Counted from the first letter of the stretch, positions 1 to 7,422 are shown. The stretch: 13,412 nucleotides of DNA from Bacteroidales bacterium UBA1722 (GCA_002317435.1 DCIQ01000138.1:16628-30039), one strand, 5' to 3'. Notes: a model not told the origin generated them from the letters alone. A program made the numbers and translations.

Positions 1-280
1 TTTGTGGAAGGCCTGATGCGTCCTCATGAAAAGAGCCACTCGGAACGGGAAAGGGTATATTTCTGGAGGCTGTTTCCGGAGAAGGTGAATCGGAGAGAAG
101 AAGGCTGCATCAGTGGCCTGTTGGTAAGGGTGTTGTAATCGGATCCATAGAAAAAGACCCTCCCTCTAAATCAGGTGGTTAAGATGCTCACCCATACGAT
201 GTGGGTTAGATAGTATGCCAAATCAAGAAAGTTGGTATAATGGGCATTTCCAGTTGGTGACGGCTAGCCACATACTCTCC

Positions 281-361
281 ATTTGAGGATTCAAGTGACA
301 TTTCGGGGGAAAAAAGGCCTCTTTCTCCCCCGTTTGGGGATTCAAGAGGCATTTCGGGGGA
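281..361. repeat. Two copies of a 30-bp direct repeat, 51-bp period
   Basis: Copy one is 281-310 and copy two is 332-361. They match at 26 of 30 positions and share a core reading GGATTCAAG and then CATTTCGGGGGA. The period is 51 bp, a multiple of three, so a minus-strand translation shows a recurring short peptide. However, that frame continues into the uvrA coding region out of phase and is not a believable protein. The copies are more likely non-coding repeats. Whether the unit recurs elsewhere in the genome cannot be seen here. Confidence 0.75.
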
Positions 362-386
362 GAAATGCGCCAAAACTCCCCCGAAA
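301..386. repeat. Interlocking inverted repeats (hairpin cluster)
   Basis: Four arms share the core CGGGGGA or its complement. TTTCGGGGGAG at 352-362 is perfectly complementary to CTCCCCCGAAA at 376-386 (11 bp, 13-nt loop). CGGGGGA at 304-310 is complementary to TCCCCCG at 326-332, and the A-rich and T-rich flanks extend this second hairpin with mismatches. Because the arms are near-identical, CTCCCCCG at 325-332 can pair instead with CGGGGGAG at 355-362, and TTTCGGGGGA at 301-310 with TCCCCCGAAA at 377-386. The hairpins are therefore mutually exclusive. In the transcript reading out of uvrA they start about 58 nt after the stop. No T-run follows, so a classical intrinsic terminator is not supported. 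Confidence 0.7.
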
Positions 387-443
387 ATCATCACCCAAGC
401 CTGCCACGGAGCAACATCAATAGGTTTTTGCCGGTAAACTTGG

Positions 444-3308
444 TCATGACTCCAGACACTGCCGCAGGTAAGGCCCCGTGACCGAACGGGGGTCGGAGGC
501 GATCTCTTCCGGCGTGCCTTTCGAGATGATGGTCCCGCCGGCGGCACCTCCTCCGGGCCCCATATCGAACAGATAGTCCACGGATTTGAGCACGTCGAGG
601 TTATGTTCTATGACTATTACGGTATTTCCCTGGTCGACCAGTTTCTGCAGGACACCCAGCAGTATCTTGATATCCTCGCTGTGGAGTCCCGTGGTGGGCT
701 CGTCCAGAAGATATAGGGAACGTCCTGTGCTTTTCCGGGAGAGTTCGGTGGCCAGCTTGACCCGCTGGTTCTCTCCGCCGCTGAGTGTGTTCGAAGCCTG
801 TCCGAGACGGATATACCCCAGTCCGACCTCCTCCAGCATCTTGATTTTGTTATAGATGGCGGGGATGTGCCCGAAGAACTCCACCGCCTGGGAGATGGTC
901 ATCTCCAGAACGTCATAGATGTTCTTCCCCTTGTACTTTACCGAGAGAACGTCAGGTTTGAAGCGCTTTCCGTTACATTCCTTGCAGGTGACGTTCACCG
1001 AGGGGAGGAAATTCATCTCTATGACTTCCACACCGGCTCCCTTGCATACTTCACACCGCCCGCCCTTCACGTTAAAGGAGAACTTGCCGGCGTTGAAACC
1101 GCGGATTTTCGCATCGGGAGTGCTTTCGAAGAGTTTCCTGATATCGCCCATCACATTCGTATAGGTGGCGGGATTGCTCCGCGGGGAACGGCCTATGGGG
1201 GACTGGTCCACCTCTATGAGCTTGTCGATTTCTTCTATGCCTGAAATCTCCCGGTAAGGAAGCGGGTCGGCCAGCGAGCCGTAGAATTTCCGGCTGAGTA
1301 TGGGCATCAGGGTGTCCAGAATCAGGGACGATTTGCCGCTGCCGCTCACTCCGGCCACGCCCACCAGACATCCGAGGGGGATATCTATATCCACGTTTCG
1401 GAGATTATTGCCGCAGGCACCATAAAGAGAAAGGAATTTTCCGTTTCCGGGACGGCGGACCTCCGGTACTTCTATGGATTTCCGGTGCGACAGGTAGTCT
1501 GCCGTGAATCCTTTCGGGGTGGTCCCTTTCGGGGGGATGAGGGCCTCCTCGGTTTCGGGGGTGAGAGGGGAGGATATGCCGTCCAGAATCTCCGACGGAC
1601 CGTTGAAGAGGACTTCGCCTCCGTTCACGCCTGCCCCCGGGCCCATATCCACCACCCAGTCGGCGCTGCGCATCATCTCCTCGTCGTGCTCCACCACCAT
1701 CACCGAATTTCCTTCGTCACGGAGCCGTTTCAGAGAGTTGATGAGTTTCATGTTGTCGGACTGGTGGAGGCCGATGCTCGGCTCGTCGAGGATGTACAGT
1801 ACGTTCACCAGTTTGGAACCTATCTGGGTGGCAAGCCGGATTCTCTGGCTTTCTCCGCCGCTGAGGGTTCTGGTCGCCCTGCTGAGGGTAAGGTAGTCCA
1901 ACCCCACGTCGCACAGGAATGAAATGCGGTCCTTCAGTTCCTTGACGATGTCGGAGGCGATTTTGTTCTGCCTGTCATCCATCCTGTCGGGAAGGGCGCA
2001 CACCCAGCCGTACAGGTCGGAGATGGACATATCCGACACTTCGGCGATGTTATGGCCGTCAAGGCGGAAATAGAGGGACTCCTTCTTCAGCCTCGTGCCC
2101 GAACAGACGGGACATACCTGTTCGGAGGTGAATCTCTCTTTCTTGTCGAACAGGTCATCGCTTTCATCGGAGTGGTGTTCCAGACGGGATAGAATCCCGG
2201 GGAACGACATCATCTCCGAATATCCGAAGGTATTTACCCGGATGAGGTCGTCGCTGCCGTAGAGCAGTACTCCCATCGCATCCTGCGGGATGGTGCTGAT
2301 GGGGTCGTAGAGGGAGAAATCCCACTTGCGGGCCACCCCTTCCAGAATGGCGAAGAGCGTGTTGTCACGCTTGCTCCCGACAGGTGCGATACCGCCTTCG
2401 GCAATACTTTTTTCCGGGTCCGGGATTATTTTGGAGAGGTCTGCGGAAGATACGGTACCGAGTCCCCGGCAATGGGGGCAAGCCCCCTGGGGGGAGTTGA
2501 ACGAAAACGTATGGGGTGCCGGCTCGGGGAGGGAGATACCGCTGTCCGGGCAGATGAAATACTTGCTGTAATAGTCTATTCGGCCGGATTCCGTATCAAG
2601 GACCATCAGCGAACCCTTACCGTAATTAAGTGCGGTGGTGACGGAGTCGCGGATTCTTTTCTCATCCTCCGGACGGGGGACGACCTTATCCACCACCAGC
2701 TCGATGTTATGGGTCTTGTATCTGTCCACTCCTGACATGAAGTCGGATATGGACTCGATGGTGCCATCCACCCTCATCTGTGAGTACCCGCGGCGGAGCA
2801 TACTCTCGAAGACCTCCTTGTAATGCCCTTTTCTCCCTTTCACCAGAGGGGAGAGTATGATGGATTTGCGTCCGGCACAGTTTCTCAGAATCAGGGATAC
2901 TATCTGAGTGTCCGAATAACGGATCATCTCTTTTCCGGTGACGGGAGAGTACGCCTTGGCCGCACGTGCGAACAGCAGACGGAGACTGTCGGAGATTTCG
3001 GTGATGGTTCCTACGGTCGATCTGGGGTTCTTGTTGGTGCTTTTCTGTTCTATGGCGATGGTCGGGCTCAGACCTTCTATGCTTTCTACCTGCGGGCGTT
3101 CCAGTATGCCTATGAATTGTTTGGCATAGGCCGACAGGGTGTCCATATAGCGTCTCTGGGCTTCGGCGAAGATAGTGTCGAACGCCAGAGAGGACTTGCC
3201 GCTGCCGCTCAGTCCGGTGATCACTACGAGACGGTTTCTCGGTATCTTGAGAGAAATGTCCTTCAGGTTGTGGACCGAGGCTCTGCTGATGTTTATGAAA
3301 TCGGGCAT
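444..3308 (-). CDS. uvrA: UvrA, excinuclease ABC subunit A
   Basis: UvrA is the damage-sensing ATPase of nucleotide excision repair; it works as a dimer, binds distorted DNA and loads UvrB. The 954-residue protein is full length (E. coli about 940) and has both ABC modules. Walker A motifs surround K38 and K659, signature motifs LSGGESQR and LSGGENQR lie at 482-489 and 842-849, and the Walker B/D-loop motifs ILDEPSIGLH and LLDEPTTGLH are near 506 and 867. The UvrB-contact region after the first P-loop is typical. The second zinc module has all four cysteines (752, 755, 775, 778). The first has C253, C277 and C280, but serine at 256 where E. coli has cysteine. The ATG start agrees with the conserved family N-terminus. 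The gene begins 4 bp behind the metallo-hydrolase stop, so it is probably co-transcribed and translationally coupled with it. Confidence 0.97.
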   Translation of the reverse strand: MPDFINISRASVHNLKDISLKIPRNRLVVITGLSGSGKSSLAFDTIFAEAQRRYMDTLSAYAKQFIGILERPQVESIEGLSPTIAIEQKSTNKNPRSTVGTITEISDSLRLLFARAAKAYSPVTGKEMIRYSDTQIVSLILRNCAGRKSIILSPLVKGRKGHYKEVFESMLRRGYSQMRVDGTIESISDFMSGVDRYKTHNIELVVDKVVPRPEDEKRIRDSVTTALNYGKGSLMVLDTESGRIDYYSKYFICPDSGISLPEPAPHTFSFNSPQGACPHCRGLGTVSSADLSKIIPDPEKSIAEGGIAPVGSKRDNTLFAILEGVARKWDFSLYDPISTIPQDAMGVLLYGSDDLIRVNTFGYSEMMSFPGILSRLEHHSDESDDLFDKKERFTSEQVCPVCSGTRLKKESLYFRLDGHNIAEVSDMSISDLYGWVCALPDRMDDRQNKIASDIVKELKDRISFLCDVGLDYLTLSRATRTLSGGESQRIRLATQIGSKLVNVLYILDEPSIGLHQSDNMKLINSLKRLRDEGNSVMVVEHDEEMMRSADWVVDMGPGAGVNGGEVLFNGPSEILDGISSPLTPETEEALIPPKGTTPKGFTADYLSHRKSIEVPEVRRPGNGKFLSLYGACGNNLRNVDIDIPLGCLVGVAGVSGSGKSSLILDTLMPILSRKFYGSLADPLPYREISGIEEIDKLIEVDQSPIGRSPRSNPATYTNVMGDIRKLFESTPDAKIRGFNAGKFSFNVKGGRCEVCKGAGVEVIEMNFLPSVNVTCKECNGKRFKPDVLSVKYKGKNIYDVLEMTISQAVEFFGHIPAIYNKIKMLEEVGLGYIRLGQASNTLSGGENQRVKLATELSRKSTGRSLYLLDEPTTGLHSEDIKILLGVLQKLVDQGNTVIVIEHNLDVLKSVDYLFDMGPGGGAAGGTIISKGTPEEIASDPRSVTGPYLRQCLES

Positions 3309-3312
3309 CAGA

Positions 3313-3963
3313 CTATGAAAGGGTTTCTGACGGTTCGAGGAATGGATTGGTATTTATCTCCTCCCCTATGGTAGAGGCCGGACCGTGGCCCGGATAGATG
3401 ACGGTCTCCCCGGGAAGGGTGAGAATCTGTTCCTTCAGGGATTTCATCAGCAGGTCCAGGTCTCCTGACGGGAGATCGGTGCGGCCGATGCTTCCGGCGA
3501 ACAGGGAATCGCCGGTAAGAGCATAGCGTTCGATCTCATTATAGTAGATGACCCCTCCCGCGGAATGTCCGGGGGTGAGGCGGACTTGCAGGGAAGTTCC
3601 TCCGAAGGAGATGACGTCTCCCTGTTTCAGATCTGTAAAGTCGCTGCCGGGTGCTTCGAACTCATATCCGAAGTATGTGCCGTAGGATGTCGCACGCTCG
3701 GTCTGCGGGATGTCCTGACGGTTCATGAATACAGGTATATTCCATTTTCCGGATACGAAGGCACACCCCATTACATGGTCGAAATGGCCGTGGGTCAGCA
3801 GAATCATCCTGGGCGTCAGTCCATTATCTTCGATAAATGCCACCAGACGTCCTTTCTCCGTGGCGGTATAGCATCCCGGATCCACTATGGCACACTCTTT
3901 AGTGTCGTCATACAGAACATGGCAGCATGTCCTCAGATCGTTGAAATAAAAAGTTTTTATCAT
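3313..3963 (-). CDS. MBL-fold metallo-hydrolase, glyoxalase II-like
   Basis: This 216-residue protein has a complete metallo-beta-lactamase fold metal site: THGHFDH at 57-63 (H58, H60, D62, H63), H133 in PGHSAGG, D152 in GDSLFAGSIGRTD, and H193 in YPGHGPAS. The last two motifs resemble glyoxalase II (hydroxyacylglutathione hydrolase) and its short relatives, which split thioesters or persulfide-type substrates in the cytoplasm. There is no signal peptide. It is shorter than GloB (about 250 residues) and seems to lack the C-terminal glutathione-binding helices, so the substrate is uncertain; many Bacteroidota carry this short form. It is the first gene of an operon with uvrA, 4 bp apart, and a TAnnTTTG box lies 38 bp ahead of its start. 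Confidence 0.9.
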   Translation of the reverse strand: MIKTFYFNDLRTCCHVLYDDTKECAIVDPGCYTATEKGRLVAFIEDNGLTPRMILLTHGHFDHVMGCAFVSGKWNIPVFMNRQDIPQTERATSYGTYFGYEFEAPGSDFTDLKQGDVISFGGTSLQVRLTPGHSAGGVIYYNEIERYALTGDSLFAGSIGRTDLPSGDLDLLMKSLKEQILTLPGETVIYPGHGPASTIGEEINTNPFLEPSETLS

Positions 3964-4001
3964 ATAATGAAATCAAGGCTATGTACATAGTTTGAATAAT
4001 A

Positions 4002-4009
4002 CAAAAATA
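4002..4009 (-). promoter_or_regulatory. Candidate -7 box for the MBL-uvrA operon
   Basis: On the minus strand this reads TATTTTTG, an exact match to the Bacteroidota -7 consensus TAnnTTTG. It lies 38 bp upstream of the hydrolase ATG, giving a leader of roughly 30 nt. No good TTTG is found about 20 bp further upstream, so the -33 element is weak or absent. Confidence 0.5.
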
Positions 4010-4021
4010 CAAAAGAGTTGT

Positions 4022-4029
4022 TAATTTTG
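4022..4029 (+). promoter_or_regulatory. Candidate -7 box for the deoxynucleoside kinase gene
   Basis: TAATTTTG matches TAnnTTTG exactly and lies 26 bp ahead of the kinase ATG. A TTTG at 3991-3994 is the nearest -33 candidate, but the 27-bp spacing exceeds the usual 19-21. It sits only 12 bp from the oppositely oriented -7 box at 4002-4009. Confidence 0.5.
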
Positions 4030-4055
4030 TAGGGAATAATCATCGGAAGTAGATT

Positions 4056-4670
4056 ATGCACATCGCTATAGCAGGCAATATCGGGAGCGGTAAAACCACA
4101 CTTACGAAACTTCTGGCCGGGGAGTTCGGATGGACTCCGTTCTATGAGACGGTGGAGATAAATCCGTACCTTACTGATTTTTACGCTGACATGAAGCGTT
4201 GGTCATTCTCTGTACAGGTGTTCTTTCTGAACAAACGTTTCACGGATCTGTTGGCCATTCAGAGTTCCGGACAGAACGTGGTGCAGGACAGGACCATCTT
4301 CGAAGACTCCGGCATATTCGCTCCGAATCTGCATGAGATGGGACTCATGGACTCCAGGGATTTCGAGAGTTATGAAGCCCTTTTCGGGATAATGATGTCG
4401 CTGGTGAAGAAGCCGGACCTGATCATTTATCTGAAATCTTCAGTGCCCAATCTGGTGGGACAGATTCAGAAACGGGGCAGGGAATATGAGAACACCATCA
4501 GGCTGGATTATCTGAACAGCCTGAACCGGAGATATGAAAAATGGTATGACGAATACGAAGGCCACAAAATGACCATCGATGTGGACAAATGCCATTTCGA
4601 AAGCAGTCGCGCCGATTTGGAGGAGGTGATAAGTCTGGTAAGAAGTCATCTCACCGATGGCGGACTGTAG
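4056..4670 (+). CDS. Deoxynucleoside kinase (dCK/dGK/dAK family)
   Basis: The 204-residue protein phosphorylates deoxynucleosides to monophosphates in the cytosolic salvage pathway. The P-loop GNIGSGKTT is at 7-15, the substrate-binding acidic segment ETVEINPYL at 31-39, the D-R catalytic motif (QDRTIFED, D78-R79) at 77-84, and an arginine-rich LID KRGREYE at 139-145. Length and motif order are those of bacterial dNKs of the deoxyadenosine/deoxyguanosine kinase type. Base specificity (A, G, C or T) cannot be told from the sequence alone. The gene stands alone on its strand. It diverges from the MBL-uvrA operon and ends 9 bp from the stop of the convergent EnvC-like gene, with no terminator between. 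Its neighbour across the promoter is a DNA repair gene, a loose nucleotide/DNA theme that may be chance. Confidence 0.93.
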   Translation: MHIAIAGNIGSGKTTLTKLLAGEFGWTPFYETVEINPYLTDFYADMKRWSFSVQVFFLNKRFTDLLAIQSSGQNVVQDRTIFEDSGIFAPNLHEMGLMDSRDFESYEALFGIMMSLVKKPDLIIYLKSSVPNLVGQIQKRGREYENTIRLDYLNSLNRRYEKWYDEYEGHKMTIDVDKCHFESSRADLEEVISLVRSHLTDGGL

Positions 4671-4679
4671 GAACCGGCG

Positions 4680-5867
4680 TCATTTTCCGGAAAGCCAGTG
4701 CTCGGGATTCTGTTTGGCGGTCCCGTCCCAAAGTTCGAAATGGAGGACCGAAGTGCCGTTTTCTCCAGATTCTATCATGCCCAGCGACGTCCCTTTCTGA
4801 ATGGTCTGTCCTGACTTGACGTTTATTTTGTTCAGTTTGCAGTAGAAAGTGAAATACCTGCCGTGCCGGACCAGGATGCACTGATTGTAACCCGGTATGA
4901 TGAGAATCTGTTTCACGGTTCCTTCGAATACCGCGAATGCTTCGGAACCTTCGGGAGCGGAGATGTTCACCCCGTTGTTGAACGGCAGTTTGAGATTCTT
5001 GAATACGGGATGCTCATTCTGGCCGAAGGGCTCTATTACGATGCCGTTTTCTACAGGCCACGGCAGGGCTCCCTTGGCTTTTGTGAATTCTTCACTGAGA
5101 GTTTTGTCCCTGTCGATTCCGGCCTCTGTGCCGGAGGCACCGACGGATTTTGCGATCAGCAGCTCTATTTCCTTGTTCAGGCGTTCCACTTCGCTGCGTT
5201 TCTGTGCGAGCTGTTTCCGGATATTCTTCTCCTGCCGGGAAAGTTTTGAAAGGGAGGAGTTCAGCTGCTCCTCTTCCAGTGTGAGGAGATGGAATTCGTC
5301 TTCCCTTACTTTTCGCTCGGTGTTGGTCTTGAGTATAACTGAGGAAAGGGCGGATTTCTGTTTCTCAAGAGCCGTTCTGGTCTTCTTTATCTCATCCGCC
5401 TGCATACGGAGCGTGACCGAAAGATTTTTCAGATATATCCATCTCCTGACCCCTTGGAACAAATCCTTGCTGCTCATCAGGTAGATGAACCAGATCTTGG
5501 TGTCCCTGTTCTTGTAGGCATTGTATGTAAGGGATCTGTAATAGAGCATCAGGGTGTCCAGACGTGCGTTCAACCCTGCTATTTCCGTATTCTTCTTCCG
5601 GACACTCCTTCCGTAATCTTCGATGCGGCGGTCTATTTCCGAAATCAGGTTCTTCCTGGCCGTGATTTTCTTCCGGATCAGCTGTAGGGAACTGAGGTCG
5701 CTTTTCTGTTTGGAACGGTTCGATGAGAGCTGTCTGTTGATGAGTTCGATCTCATCTTCGAGCTGCTTTTTCTGCTGATTTCTCCCGTCTATGTCCTGTC
5801 CGTATGCAGAAACGGATATCAGGACCGACAACACGGTACAGAAGAGATATCTCGCAGGAAAATTCAT
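4680..5867 (-). CDS. EnvC-like coiled-coil protein with degenerate LytM (M23) domain
   Basis: The 395-residue protein has a signal peptide (about 1-23, ending AYG|Q), a long charged coiled coil (about 25-245) and a C-terminal LytM/M23 domain (about 265-395). This is the layout of EnvC, a periplasmic activator of peptidoglycan amidases at division. The domain fold is recognisable (PFGQNEHP, ISAPEGS, LHFELWDG, NPEHWL), but the metal ligands are changed. The usual H-N-G-I-D is N-N-G-V-N (N297, N301), the Y-A-H-L histidine is K344, and the first histidine of H-L-H is V374; only H376 remains. It is therefore probably not a hydrolase but a regulator, as in E. coli EnvC. I chose the ATG at 5867, not the frame opening at 5945, because it gives the signal peptide and an ATGA overlap with the TPR gene. 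Confidence 0.9.
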   Translation of the reverse strand: MNFPARYLFCTVLSVLISVSAYGQDIDGRNQQKKQLEDEIELINRQLSSNRSKQKSDLSSLQLIRKKITARKNLISEIDRRIEDYGRSVRKKNTEIAGLNARLDTLMLYYRSLTYNAYKNRDTKIWFIYLMSSKDLFQGVRRWIYLKNLSVTLRMQADEIKKTRTALEKQKSALSSVILKTNTERKVREDEFHLLTLEEEQLNSSLSKLSRQEKNIRKQLAQKRSEVERLNKEIELLIAKSVGASGTEAGIDRDKTLSEEFTKAKGALPWPVENGIVIEPFGQNEHPVFKNLKLPFNNGVNISAPEGSEAFAVFEGTVKQILIIPGYNQCILVRHGRYFTFYCKLNKINVKSGQTIQKGTSLGMIESGENGTSVLHFELWDGTAKQNPEHWLSGK

Positions 5868-7375
5868 TTTTCGAGTGAGGATTTTCGTTCCGCGATTTTT
5901 CCCGCGATGCCTGATGAAGGATCCAGTTTGTCTGCCTGTTCCCAATATATTACCGCCATATCATAATCCTTCATGGCCCACAGGATGTCACCATAGTGGT
6001 CCATAATCACGGCATTTTCCTTACCCCCGTATAGGAAAGCTCTCTTGAACTGAGCCTTGGCTTCCGTATAATTTCCTGTAAGATAGAGCAGCCATCCGTA
6101 GGTGTCCAGATATGTGGGGTTGTCGGGTTCGGCCTGAATGGTCTTCCTGCTCATCTGGAGTCCCTTCGGATAGTCCCTCCCGACCTTGGTGAGGAAATAT
6201 GCATAATTGTTCAGGAGAGGTATGTAATCACCGTCTATCTTGAGTCCCTTCCTGTAATATGCTTCGGCTTTTTTGTAATTTCCGGTTTCTTGATATAAAT
6301 CCCCCAGGGCAGTGCAGCACGACAGGCGTATTTTCTGGTTTTTGGTCATCCTCAACTGAGAAAGATACGTGGCGATGGCGCCGGTGGTGTCCCGGTTCTG
6401 CCATCGAGCCACAGCCAATATCTCGGGGAGCGTGTCGTCGTGCGGGAATATGGAAATCATCTTTTGAATCTGAGTCAGGAGCTCTTCCCATTTCTCCATA
6501 TAGTACAGAACGGAAATATATTCCATGGAGATGTGCTTGTCGTAGGGATAAAGTTCATAATCCCGCTTCAGCAGGTCCGTTCCCTTCTCCTTTTCGTCCG
6601 TGCGGATATAATAGGAGCCGGCGGTCAGCAGAACGGAACTGTCGGACGGGTGCGCCGAGAAAACGTTCATGATCATCGTGTCCACCTGGGGTTTGAATGT
6701 GGACACGAACTGCGGGTTCAACACTACTTCGTCCAGATAATGTGACTTGAACTGCGGGTTCATATAACTGTCCGAGAGAAATATGTTGATATGTTGGAAG
6801 TAGTCGTAATATCTGGAAGACATCCTGTATGTTTCGGCCAAGCTGAAATGGACCGGAGAATATTCCGGGTCGAGTCGGATAGCCTTTTCATACAGGGTCA
6901 CGGCCAGTGAATCTTTTTTTTCGGACATGTAGTATTCGCCCAGCAGATAGAGACTCTGGGGAGTCATCCTCTTCGGAAACTTCTGATTGATTTCTTCATA
7001 TATGGTGATGGCGTCCGCGTTCCTGCCGGAGGAAGAGTAGTGATCGGCGAGTGCGGCCTTGTACCAGAAGTTGGAGGAATCGGCGGCGGAAGCTTTCAGA
7101 TAATATTCTTCCGCACGGGTATAATCCTTCTTGAATTCGGCGATGCTTCCCAGATAGTACCAGGCGGCATCCAGATTCGGGTCGATGTCAAGGGCGTGTC
7201 GGAAGAGGGTTTCCGCCCGTTCGGGATTAGAGAGGCAGTACGAGTGCATCGCCTCCAGAAAATAGTCCCGGGCAGTGAGATTCTTCAGTTCCGACTTCCG
7301 TTTCTGAGCCTGTGAAGAGGACGGGAAGATAAGGACGAAGGATAGGAAAATCAATATGTATTGAAAGCATTTCAT
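5864..7375 (-). CDS. Secreted tetratricopeptide repeat (TPR) protein
   Basis: The predicted 503-residue protein starts with a signal peptide (1-23, hydrophobic core then S-S-Q-A|Q) and is otherwise built almost wholly of TPR-type helical pairs. Examples are the segments beginning AWYYLGSIAEF, SLYLLGEYYMSEK, SPVHFSLAETYRM, CCTALGDLYQETGN and YLDTYGWLLYLTGN. It should act as a protein-binding scaffold in the periplasm or at the outer membrane; there is no lipobox cysteine after the signal peptide. The same frame is open upstream to 7714, but that would run through the sigma gene and its promoter, so the ATG at 7375 before the signal peptide is chosen. The stop overlaps the EnvC-like start (ATGA), implying coupled translation and a shared role, perhaps in cell wall turnover. 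The exact function is unknown. Confidence 0.9.
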   Translation of the reverse strand: MKCFQYILIFLSFVLIFPSSSQAQKRKSELKNLTARDYFLEAMHSYCLSNPERAETLFRHALDIDPNLDAAWYYLGSIAEFKKDYTRAEEYYLKASAADSSNFWYKAALADHYSSSGRNADAITIYEEINQKFPKRMTPQSLYLLGEYYMSEKKDSLAVTLYEKAIRLDPEYSPVHFSLAETYRMSSRYYDYFQHINIFLSDSYMNPQFKSHYLDEVVLNPQFVSTFKPQVDTMIMNVFSAHPSDSSVLLTAGSYYIRTDEKEKGTDLLKRDYELYPYDKHISMEYISVLYYMEKWEELLTQIQKMISIFPHDDTLPEILAVARWQNRDTTGAIATYLSQLRMTKNQKIRLSCCTALGDLYQETGNYKKAEAYYRKGLKIDGDYIPLLNNYAYFLTKVGRDYPKGLQMSRKTIQAEPDNPTYLDTYGWLLYLTGNYTEAKAQFKRAFLYGGKENAVIMDHYGDILWAMKDYDMAVIYWEQADKLDPSSGIAGKIAERKSSLEK

Positions 7376-7380
7376 CCCGA

Positions 7381-7388
7381 CAAAAGTA
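7381..7388 (-). promoter_or_regulatory. Candidate -7 box for the TPR-EnvC operon
   Basis: Read on the minus strand this is TACTTTTG, an exact TAnnTTTG match. It is only 5 bp from the chosen ATG at 7375, so transcription from it would start at or next to the start codon, giving a leaderless or nearly leaderless mRNA. No clear -33 TTTG is seen at the usual distance. Confidence 0.35.
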
Positions 7389-7422
7389 GGCAAATTCTTA
7401 ATGACTTTGCAGCATTTCTGTT

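Larger units (their letters stand above)
1..443. other. Stretch without a recognisable gene, downstream of uvrA
   Basis: No coding sequence here can be supported. A reading frame open from the left edge ends at a TAA at 136-138 (45 codons, no start in view). It could be the tail of a gene beginning outside the window, but its residues match no family I recognise. From 139 to 280 I see no frame of useful length on either strand, no tRNA-like fold and no transposase. From 281 to 386 there are direct and inverted repeats, described separately. The stretch lies directly behind the uvrA stop codon, so it includes the 3' untranslated region of the MBL-uvrA transcript if that transcript runs on. No hairpin followed by a run of T is present on either strand. 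Confidence 0.6.

Noticed and set aside
218..235. TATAAT with an upstream TTGG near the left edge, like an E. coli promoter
   Set aside because: The genome uses TAnnTTTG boxes, spacing to the TTGG is far too short, and no gene follows.
206..547. Minus-strand open frame with a repeated S-P-E-M-x-L-E-S-x-N-G peptide
   Set aside because: Its first half lies out of frame inside the conserved C-terminus of uvrA, and the repetition simply reflects the 51-bp DNA repeat period.
4684..4693. TTTCCGGAAA palindrome near the dNK/EnvC junction as a terminator
   Set aside because: A 10-bp perfect palindrome without a loop cannot form a hairpin, and no T-run follows.
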